Shown one piece after another: positions 1 to 5,669 of a stretch of 5,669 nt of DNA. Every line of letters starts with the position of its first letter. Position 1 is the stretch's first letter. Source of the DNA: JAAZFF01 sp964405775. GTDB taxonomy: Bacteria; Verrucomicrobiota; Kiritimatiellia; RFP12; UBA3636. The stretch spans positions 1 through 5,669 of the forward strand of contig CAYOPG010000111.1 of the NCBI GenBank assembly GCA_964405775.1. The letters run 5' to 3'. The notes beneath the pieces were generated by a model. That model had not been told where the DNA came from and made no database searches. It saw only the letters and a list, made by a program, of their open reading frames with translations. A program made the position numbers and the translations under genes.

Positions 1-3000
1 AGGAGGCGGTCTAGTTCATCGTCATCAAGTGACGGTCTGAGGTTAAGATTCTCCGGGCGGATTTCAACGGCCGGCTTGGAAACCTCTGTCATCACTTTCA
101 ACTGCCGTGCCACCCATTTCATGTCTTTTCCGCCCGTGAGGGGGATTAAATCGGAATAAGCTGCCTGTGCCCGGCTATAATCACCCGCTGCTCGAGCGGC
201 CGCGGCTATTTTACGCAGGGCGGTCCCGGCATTGGAATTTACCGCCTGCTCATAGCTATAAACGGCCATTTTGTATTCACCTAGATCGTTATGGCAATCT
301 CCTAGAAGGATATTCGCCTCGCCACGAATGTTAGCAGGAAGACGCTCTATACCTGCAATGCGGCGGCATATCTCGGCTGCGTCTGCTAGTGAGCCCGCCT
401 CGCGAAGCGCACGGGCGAAGTCAAGCCATGCCTTGGCCATGTCCCCGACGGGCACTGCTCCACCGGCTTCAGCCCTCTCCAATGCCGCCCTTGCCTGTCG
501 AAGCTCTTCTTCCGTACGACGCGCATCGCGCTCAACTGGTGCCAGCCAAGTGGCGGCAGTCGCCAAGAAAGCGCGTCCGCGCTGCAATTTATTGGCTTCC
601 CGAATATTGGCAATGGATTCGTAAGACTTCAGAGCTTGCGGGCGATTGCGAAGCGCACGGTGGCATTCGCCGAGACGCGTAAGCGCCTCTATGCGATCTT
701 CCACGGACGCCCCGTTCCTCTCCGCCGCCTGTCGCAACGCCACAACTGCGCGATCGTACTCGTTGCGTTGCATAAGCAGCTTTGCCTCTTCCAACGCCGC
801 CTCATCAGATGTCTTAACGGGGTGTGACAACGATTTAGCCGAAGATTCGGCAAAAGCCTCGACAGGCAGTTTCCATCCTGGAAGATCGCGTTGCATAAGA
901 AGAATCCAGTCTATCATCCGGCTACGCATCTCATCCAAGTCTGCAGTCTCGGGATCAAAGCCCTCCAGCCACTCGACAGCCTTGCGCGACGTGTCTCGTA
1001 AATCATTGTCAGACGATTTTACTCCTTCAGCCGCAAGCAAGCGCAAAAGTGTGGCATAGCGGACGTCGTCGAATCCCTCGCGGAGTGCCTCCCAGGCCAC
1101 GGTGTCGACCAGGCCGTCACGAGTCGGATATACGATGTTGAAGTTTTTATATCCACTTCCCCAAACGAACTCATTCCAGATGTTATGACCCTCATACAAA
1201 ATATATTCGGCCAGTCCATCATAATCCGCCATGTAAAGGCGCATTCCCTTGGTGCGGCGCCACAAATCCGGATTCTCAGGCCCAGTGAATGGCGCGGCGT
1301 AGGAGAACAGCCGCCCGCCTGTGGAATGCCACTGCGCGGCCGCGGCAGGCTCGATGCTTGCGGGATGATCATTGGCATCAACCGCAAAACCCGCGTCTTT
1401 AAAATCCCCGGACGTGACGAATATGCGTGCGCCGAGCCGCTTGATTTCGGCAAAGAACGGGAATTGACGCCGGACGCCCCCTGGGCCGGCTTCGTCAACA
1501 CCGCTGAAGAACACATTGCGGTGACCCACATGCAGATCCCAGAGCTTCATTTGCCTCTCGATACGCTCATGGAAACGTTCTATAGCCGTGCTGAATCCTT
1601 CCGGGTCGCTTTCCGGCGTTGCATCCGAGCTGTACCAGCCCATATCCATGGCGGAGCCGCCAAAGATCAGCGTTCTTGGCATACCCGCCTCGCGCATTAG
1701 TTCCAACTGCCGCACGGCTAGATCGTCGCGCTCGGGGTCGTCGAACGAAGGTCCAAATGGATACAAAATGTTGTGCTCGGCCATGTTCTGGAACTCTGCC
1801 AATAACCGCCTCTCCGCATCAGCACGGCTCTTGCCCATGGCAATGTGATCGGCAAGACTGCAGTGATGCATCATGCCTCCAATGTATTCACGAGAAAGGT
1901 CGTAGCGGGTCCGGGCGCGCGGAAGCGAAAACGGCAGAACTTCGATCGAAATCGGAAAACGGCCGACTTCATTACCGCCTGCAACCATGGCGACCACGCC
2001 TTTGTACTCGCCTGGCGCGGCGTCCGCGGGGACGCTCACCTTGAGCCAGAACTGCCTAAAGCTCCCCGCCTCCAAAGGCAATGGCCGAAGGGCCTTGCTG
2101 TCGGCGACTGGCTCCATAACGTAATTGAAGGACTCAACCTGCTCTGTGCTTCCTGGCACACTTATGTCAACGTAACGGGAACCAGACGGATAATCAATCC
2201 TAAGTAAATTGCGTCGCGTATTCTCATCGACACGAACCAACGTATCGTCGTGCAACAGCAACTCAGGCAGAAGTTTTGGGAACTCTCGTCCACCAGCGAA
2301 ATATGTGTCCCATGAAAGCGATGGCGCATACCACACCTTGACCACACGAAGATCCACGCTTTCTGATAGCAGCACTGCGGAGTCAGACTTGAGGTCTGAT
2401 ACCTTCAGTTCAAACCCATCGAGATCCTTAAAAGGGAACAACATGAACGAAATCGCCTCATGTTCGCCTTGTGCGGCCCTGATGTGCAACTTGTCCAACA
2501 CATGTCCGTCAAAAGGAGCGACAAATGGAAGTCGTTTCTCATAGCTGTATGGATTGATTTGCAAACACATCAACGGAGCCGAAGCCAGCAGCGAACCATC
2601 CGGCACTTCGCCGGCCCAGGACGCCAGGCGTGGCGCGAGATCCAGCGCGTCCTGAAGCCGTTGCCAACGTTGTACAGTCGTCGGCCGATCTTGATGCAGA
2701 GACTTGGCTTCAGATATCCGAGCTTCACACCAGTTGCGAAAAGCCGGGTGGCGCGAAGAGTCGCATAATTCTCTAAAGCGCCTGGCGACATCGGCAACAG
2801 CTTCGTCGGATGGAGTGAAATCGAGAAGGACGGCATCTTCTACTACTTTGTTCCAGATACGCACATCTGCAAACTCGCCCCTGAATTTCTCCCCGAACTT
2901 CCCCGGAAGGTCTTTTACTCGTGTTGGCACGTCGTGCCCCACACGGTAATCCGACTGGATCCGCCCATCAAAGTACGCTCTAAACGTTCGGTTTGATGCC

Positions 3001-3473
3001 GAATATATATACGCCAAATGGTGCCACCGCCCAGGTACTATCTCGCGGTCTATTCCCGTGCCGACCGACTGGTCTCCGAAGACACTGGTTTCAGTCTTTA
3101 CGTTCACATCTAGGTGGCTGAGTCCCCACCCTGCCGCCTTCTTGACGGAGCAGCCGAGCCCGATTTTGCCATCGTGGAAATCCTTTACTCGAAACCAAAG
3201 ACTGGCCGAAACGGCGTCACCCCAGGTCCCGGCTGGAATCGCCTCACCGCGGAATTGGCATGTGGCGGCAGCGGTGCCGTCGCATGCAATCGTGCCCGAC
3301 CCGCTCGGCGCAGACATTTCACCTACACGCGCGCCAGCTCCGAGTTCAAGGACTCGAGGAGCACCAGAAGCCGGATCGAACGACAAATCCACAACAGGAA
3401 CATTGTCGGCATACGCCACTGCTGCCGCGCAGGTAATGGCAAGAGACGCGTAAAACATAGAGAAAAATTTCAT
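1..3473 (-). CDS. Exported LamG / GH123-like (DUF4091) / TPR multidomain protein, C-terminus cut by window edge
   Basis: Large probable glycosidase-like secreted protein, open from an ATG at 3473 to the left edge (1157 complete codons, no stop). Residues 1-22 form a signal peptide (MKFF start, hydrophobic core, AYA cleavage site before D23). Residues about 25-212 look like a LamG/concanavalin-type lectin domain, with GRWHHLAYIY near W150, AYFDGRI, and ADVRIWN ending near W207. A helical linker follows (about 213-300). Residues about 303-520 form a beta-sandwich typical of the GH123/DUF4091 N-terminal half (RAAQGEHEAISF, VLPFSLP). Residues about 521-865 form the barrel-like part: VFFSGVDEAGP carries the D660-E661 pair expected for GH123 substrate-assisted catalysis on N-acetylhexosaminides, and YPTRDGLVDTVAWEALREGFDDVRY is the usual closing region. 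Residues about 890-1117 contain around five TPR-like helix pairs. The tail is acidic, ending ELDRLL at the edge. Start choice: the ATG overlaps the upstream stop and has an SD at 3484-3488. Domain calls are by eye; substrate is unknown. Confidence 0.88.
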   Translation of the reverse strand, partial: MKFFSMFYASLAITCAAAVAYADNVPVVDLSFDPASGAPRVLELGAGARVGEMSAPSGSGTIACDGTAAATCQFRGEAIPAGTWGDAVSASLWFRVKDFHDGKIGLGCSVKKAAGWGLSHLDVNVKTETSVFGDQSVGTGIDREIVPGRWHHLAYIYSASNRTFRAYFDGRIQSDYRVGHDVPTRVKDLPGKFGEKFRGEFADVRIWNKVVEDAVLLDFTPSDEAVADVARRFRELCDSSRHPAFRNWCEARISEAKSLHQDRPTTVQRWQRLQDALDLAPRLASWAGEVPDGSLLASAPLMCLQINPYSYEKRLPFVAPFDGHVLDKLHIRAAQGEHEAISFMLFPFKDLDGFELKVSDLKSDSAVLLSESVDLRVVKVWYAPSLSWDTYFAGGREFPKLLPELLLHDDTLVRVDENTRRNLLRIDYPSGSRYVDISVPGSTEQVESFNYVMEPVADSKALRPLPLEAGSFRQFWLKVSVPADAAPGEYKGVVAMVAGGNEVGRFPISIEVLPFSLPRARTRYDLSREYIGGMMHHCSLADHIAMGKSRADAERRLLAEFQNMAEHNILYPFGPSFDDPERDDLAVRQLELMREAGMPRTLIFGGSAMDMGWYSSDATPESDPEGFSTAIERFHERIERQMKLWDLHVGHRNVFFSGVDEAGPGGVRRQFPFFAEIKRLGARIFVTSGDFKDAGFAVDANDHPASIEPAAAAQWHSTGGRLFSYAAPFTGPENPDLWRRTKGMRLYMADYDGLAEYILYEGHNIWNEFVWGSGYKNFNIVYPTRDGLVDTVAWEALREGFDDVRYATLLRLLAAEGVKSSDNDLRDTSRKAVEWLEGFDPETADLDEMRSRMIDWILLMQRDLPGWKLPVEAFAESSAKSLSHPVKTSDEAALEEAKLLMQRNEYDRAVVALRQAAERNGASVEDRIEALTRLGECHRALRNRPQALKSYESIANIREANKLQRGRAFLATAATWLAPVERDARRTEEELRQARAALERAEAGGAVPVGDMAKAWLDFARALREAGSLADAAEICRRIAGIERLPANIRGEANILLGDCHNDLGEYKMAVYSYEQAVNSNAGTALRKIAAAARAAGDYSRAQAAYSDLIPLTGGKDMKWVARQLKVMTEVSKPAVEIRPENLNLRPSLDDDELDRL
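123..806 (-). other. TPR repeat block of the multidomain protein
   Basis: Residues about 890-1117 contain helix pairs of TPR type: ALEEAKLLMQRNEYDRAVVALRQ, ALTRLGECHRALRNRPQALKSY, AWLDFARALREAGSLADAAEIC, ANILLGDCHNDLGEYKMAVYSY and ALRKIAAAARAAGDYSRAQAAY. The small-residue and aromatic spacing (G/A at position 8, Y near 11, A near 20, Y near 24) fits. A charged helix, rich in Glu and Arg, interrupts the series after the second repeat. TPRs normally bind partner proteins. Confidence 0.75.
1491..1496 (-). other. Predicted catalytic Asp-Glu pair (D660-E661) of the GH123-like domain
   Basis: Codons GAC-GAA encode adjacent Asp and Glu after a hydrophobic strand (NVFFSGV) and before AGPGG. In GH123 enzymes an adjacent Asp-Glu pair at the end of a barrel strand performs substrate-assisted hydrolysis, Asp orienting the 2-acetamido group and Glu acting as general acid/base. 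The assignment here rests on motif position only. Confidence 0.55.
3470..3473 (-). other. ATGA stop/start overlap (translational coupling)
   Basis: The minus strand reads ATGA here: TGA (3470-3472) ends the 419-residue gene and ATG (3471-3473) starts the LamG/GH123-like gene. Such four-base overlaps usually mean termination-reinitiation and co-transcription, suggesting the two products are made in linked amounts. Confidence 0.85.
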
Positions 3474-4729
3474 AACGCAGGTCCCTCCAGCAGACTGTCC
3501 AAATCAACTGGGCGGCGGAATTCAAGGTCGAGGCGGATTTCTGGCTCTGTTGCGGAACCGGCATCATTGGATGCATCATCTAACTCTGGCAACGGACGCC
3601 CGAAAAGCCGGTCCATGAGGAACTCGCGCCGCGCAGTCTCAACCTCATCAACCACGCCGATCAGCCGGCCCATGGCCTTTAAATGATCCTGGCGACGAAC
3701 GGGGTTCATCGACAGCACAGTTGGCTCTGCCACCGTTGCGGAAGGCCTAGTGAATGCTTTGGCCAATTCCGCGTTGCCCGCGATCAACGGTTCGACGATC
3801 TGTTCGTAGAAGACCTTATCTCCGTTTGAGCTTCCCTTTTCCCACGAAGATGCAGAGACCGCTTTGTCGCCAAAGAACGCATTCCGACCCGCATGGATCC
3901 ATGCGGAGCGTATGTCATTAACCGCTTGGTTGTAGCGTTCCCCCGGATTGCCCACAAGTATCATCCACTGGCGCCTTGCGTCCGCAAGCTGCGACTCAGA
4001 GAACTTCGGCAGCCTAAGAATTCCGCCGGCGCAGCCATCTTCCACGCCGCCCCAGGTCTGCACTCCGCTTTCACCGCCGCATGCTATACCGAGCCGCCAT
4101 TCACGCGTTATACCATCCGCCCCGGGCATGAACTCCGGGATCGATCCCCACGGCAGAAAACATGAAACCCATCGACCGCCATTTTCCAGCGGGAAATGGC
4201 ATACGGAGACGGATCTGGACAGCCTAGGACGCGAAAGCCTGGGGGAAAAGCTCAAAATCTCCTCAACTGGATATTCATAGCGAAGACGACGCTCGCTGTT
4301 ATGCAGCGGGACGTTGAAAGGTACAAGAGTCTGATCATCAGCCGGCCGGCGCATACCGAGCTTCAGCTTGTATGGCGGTGGGATCGCTGTTGTCGGCGCC
4401 TCCACGGCTTGCAGAACAAAACTGAGCCATTCAACATCCTCGTCTTCCATACGGACTGCGAGCAGCAACCCAGTTCCGTTGCAGGCAGCCATGAACCCGA
4501 TCGAGCCCCCAGTTTCTGTTCCAGTCGATGACCCGGCCGGAGAAAATCTTGCGTCGAACGACTCGGGACGCTTGGATACGATCTGCGAGATCGTCTCCAG
4601 CGACGACCCGCCCATCAACTTGTTCCAGCCCCCACTCTCCCATTGGCACTCGTAACGAGGTGGTACCCCGAAGCATACGCCCCCGATTACCAAAAACAAA
4701 ACTGCGGCTGTTGTGTGAGTTTTTTTCAT
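3470..4729 (-). CDS. Exported protein with probable CBM9/DOMON-like carbohydrate-binding domain (419 aa)
   Basis: Complete gene of unknown exact function. Residues 1-21 are a signal peptide: MKK, then a hydrophobic core, with probable cleavage after CFG at 21. The residues before C19 (GGV) do not form a good lipobox, so signal peptidase I is more likely. Residues about 28-245 look like an all-beta domain. The stretch GGRWVSCFLPWGSIPEFMPG (184-203), followed by WRLGIACGG and TWGG (211-228), follows the pattern of family 9 carbohydrate-binding/DOMON-like sandwiches (IPW motif, then W-x-x-x-ARG-like strand and a tryptophan). Six cysteines remain in the mature part (28, 83, 177, 190, 217, 233), so disulfides are possible. 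Residues about 246-378 are mostly helical and unrecognised. A short low-complexity acidic linker leads to a C-terminal tail, EIRLDLEFRRPVDLDSLL, resembling the tail of the downstream gene. Start ATG overlaps the upstream stop (ATGA). The only SD-like GGAG (4744-4747) is 14 bases away, so translation probably depends on coupling. The sugar-binding role is inferred. Confidence 0.9.
   Translation of the reverse strand: MKKTHTTAAVLFLVIGGVCFGVPPRYECQWESGGWNKLMGGSSLETISQIVSKRPESFDARFSPAGSSTGTETGGSIGFMAACNGTGLLLAVRMEDEDVEWLSFVLQAVEAPTTAIPPPYKLKLGMRRPADDQTLVPFNVPLHNSERRLRYEYPVEEILSFSPRLSRPRLSRSVSVCHFPLENGGRWVSCFLPWGSIPEFMPGADGITREWRLGIACGGESGVQTWGGVEDGCAGGILRLPKFSESQLADARRQWMILVGNPGERYNQAVNDIRSAWIHAGRNAFFGDKAVSASSWEKGSSNGDKVFYEQIVEPLIAGNAELAKAFTRPSATVAEPTVLSMNPVRRQDHLKAMGRLIGVVDEVETARREFLMDRLFGRPLPELDDASNDAGSATEPEIRLDLEFRRPVDLDSLLEGPAL
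3484..3488 (-). promoter_or_regulatory. Shine-Dalgarno site for the LamG/GH123-like/TPR gene
   Basis: Minus-strand GGAGG (within GGAGGG) lies 10 bases upstream of the ATG at 3473, inside the last codons (Leu-Glu-Gly) of the preceding gene. It supports the ATG at 3473 over the next in-frame Met codon (residue 6, at 3458), which would cut off the basic start of the signal peptide. Confidence 0.6.
3889..3906. repeat. 18-bp perfect palindrome inside the 419-residue gene
   Basis: The sequence ccgcatggatccatgcgg is its own reverse complement over all 18 bases. It lies within codons for the helical half of the exported protein. No function can be assigned; it may be a chance product of the codons. 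Confidence 0.4.
4726..4729 (-). other. ATGA stop/start overlap (translational coupling)
   Basis: TGA (4726-4728) ends the GH123-like paralog and ATG (4727-4729) starts the exported 419-residue protein. No well-spaced Shine-Dalgarno is visible before this ATG, so reinitiation by ribosomes finishing the upstream gene is the likely way it is translated. Confidence 0.8.
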
Positions 4730-5669
4730 CGGATCTTGCCGTTCTCCGCATCCAACACGGATTGTAGTTTTAGAATCCAGGCTATCGTCTCAAGGCGCAA
4801 TGTGTCCAAGTCGACTGATTCGCTATCGACTAGTTCAAACCAATGAGCTGCTTTTTTACCCTCGTGTATAGTCTCGAAGCGTTTGGAAGCAATTGCCTTG
4901 CCAGTCAAATCTGAGAGGAGCGTAAAGTACCGCACGTCATCAACAGCCTCAATGACCGCAACCCATGCTAAAGTTTGAATAAATCCTTCGCCTGTGTCAT
5001 ACAGCAGACTGCGAGACCGCCTTGCCCCATCTTCAGGATCCAGCCACGGGTGCTGCTCATCAACGACACCTGGAATGAGGGCACCGTCGTAGTCTGCCCA
5101 ATATGGCAACACCCCTTTTGCACGGCGCCACCTCTCGGGATTCTCCGCTCCGGGGTACGGTGCCGTAAACGCGACGACTTCTTCTCCAGCGGCGTGGCGG
5201 CTTGATGCCGCACGTCTATCAGGTTCTCCCGTCAGCAACAGCGCATACAGTCCGAAATCGGAATTCTCAAATTTCGTCTGCCCCGTGTTACCCACTTGAT
5301 GGAAGACAATGTTCGCGACGCCGTCAAGGCCGCGTAGGCGCGTCAAGCCACCGGCACAAGCTATCAGAACCCGGTATCGCTTTTGAATGTTGTAACGCGT
5401 CTTTGGCGGTGGGAGCGTAAAAGGCAATACGCGGACATTGAGCCGCAAAGAACCGGCCGTGCGACCTTCTGCGACAAGCTTTAATTCGGAGACATAGATT
5501 CCCGTTTTGGCATCAGACGGCGCTTTTAGCGTGGCAAAAAACTGTCGCCCATACCCTTTCTGGATCGCAGTCGCCACCGGCTTTGCAGTATCTGCCACCG
5601 GCACGGAGGAGTCTGCCACGGCGGCATTGTTTAGAAGCAACTCAGGAACCAACTGGCAACCCGGTGCTA
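4726..5669 (-). CDS. Partial GH123-like (DUF4091) paralog lacking the catalytic Asp-Glu pair; N-terminus beyond window
   Basis: C-terminal part of a protein paralogous to the 1-3473 product. The frame is open to the right edge. A TTG at 5652 is a possible start, but codons upstream (APGCQ) stay open and the residues after it (VPELLLNN) match an internal stretch of the paralog (LPELLLHD, residue 403 there), so the true start lies outside the window. Shared segments include GRQFF..., PSDAKTGIY, VLPFTLPPPKTRY, AFTAPYPGAENPERWRRAKG, WADYDG, and AWVAVIEAVDDVRYFTLL ending AWILKLQSVL. Between TRY and GAENP there are about 84 residues against about 208 in the paralog, and no DE pair is found at the barrel position; the only VDEQ is further downstream, in the segment matching GLAEYILYEG. 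LREG of the paralog's closing helix is replaced by IEAV. No LamG is seen in the visible part, and it has no TPR or acidic tail: it stops right after the GH123-like domain. It is best read as a pseudoenzyme or a strongly diverged member; a binding or structural role is inference. Confidence 0.87.
   Translation of the reverse strand, partial: APGCQLVPELLLNNAAVADSSVPVADTAKPVATAIQKGYGRQFFATLKAPSDAKTGIYVSELKLVAEGRTAGSLRLNVRVLPFTLPPPKTRYNIQKRYRVLIACAGGLTRLRGLDGVANIVFHQVGNTGQTKFENSDFGLYALLLTGEPDRRAASSRHAAGEEVVAFTAPYPGAENPERWRRAKGVLPYWADYDGALIPGVVDEQHPWLDPEDGARRSRSLLYDTGEGFIQTLAWVAVIEAVDDVRYFTLLSDLTGKAIASKRFETIHEGKKAAHWFELVDSESVDLDTLRLETIAWILKLQSVLDAENGKIR

Noticed and set aside
765..899. 12-bp direct repeat gcgttgcataag at 765-776 and 888-899
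   Set aside because: It encodes the peptide LMQR twice in helical segments (LLMQRN and LLMQRD); the flanks do not match, so it looks like coincidence rather than a duplication.
1019..1531. Minus-strand 170-codon frame
   Set aside because: It is in another frame inside the GH123-like region, where the main frame carries the DE pair and the conserved closing motifs; its own translation shows no family pattern.
2570..2836. Minus-strand 88-codon frame, considered as a possible frameshifted piece
   Set aside because: The main frame is open here and encodes the helical linker after the LamG domain without interruption, so no frameshift is needed.
3114..3686. Plus-strand open frame of 190 codons, and the other plus-strand frames throughout the window
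   Set aside because: They lie opposite minus-strand genes with continuous, domain-bearing frames; their translations are Arg/Ser/Pro-rich with no recognisable motif, typical of antisense shadows in GC-rich DNA.
4578..4594. Inverted repeat with 7-bp arms and a 3-base loop (terminator or attenuator hairpin?)
   Set aside because: It lies in the early coding part of the 419-residue gene, has no following T-run on the transcribed strand, and encodes an ordinary stretch (ISQIV).
4660..4729. Lipoprotein signal for the 419-residue protein (Cys at residue 19)
   Set aside because: The residues before the Cys (Gly-Gly-Val) do not fit a lipobox; an ordinary signal peptide is more likely.
5650..5652. 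TTG as start of the right-hand gene
   Set aside because: The frame stays open upstream to the window edge and the following residues match an internal segment of the paralog, so this is an internal Leu codon.

Overview
The window is fully protein-coding. All three genes lie on the minus strand and read right to left, and both junctions are 4-base ATGA stop/start overlaps, so it looks like the inside of one operon. No RNA gene, mobile element, CRISPR array or intergenic gap is visible. The first gene enters from the right edge without its start, and the last leaves by the left edge without its stop.

Layout in transcription order: (1) 4726-5669, the C-terminal part of a protein related to glycoside hydrolase family 123 (GH123/DUF4091). 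Its barrel is shortened and the expected Asp-Glu catalytic pair is missing. (2) 3470-4729, a complete 419-residue exported protein with a signal peptide, a probable carbohydrate-binding (CBM9/DOMON-like) beta-sandwich and a helical C-terminal half. (3) 1-3473, a very large exported protein (at least 1157 residues) with a signal peptide, a LamG-type lectin domain, a helical linker, a GH123-like beta-sandwich and barrel with an intact Asp-Glu pair (D660-E661), a block of TPR repeats and an acidic, leucine-rich C-terminal tail. This third gene is open from 3473 to the left edge; I translated it codon by codon and found no stop or frameshift.

Genes 1 and 3 are paralogs, alignable from a shared PELLL motif to the end of the GH123-like domain. 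The operon therefore appears to pair a probably active glycosidase-like protein with a degenerate, probably non-catalytic relative, plus a sugar-binding-like protein between them. Genes 2 and 3 also end in a similar short motif (EIR...RP...LDxLL) although their bodies differ. I infer, without direct proof, an exported glycan-binding or glycan-processing assembly in which the TPR block and shared tails could mediate contacts.

Organism: a moderately GC-rich bacterium. Exported LamG plus DUF4091/GH123-like proteins fused to TPRs are, from general knowledge, most typical of the PVC group (Lentisphaerota, Kiritimatiellota, Planctomycetota). This is a guess from architecture only; there is no phylogenetic marker in the window.
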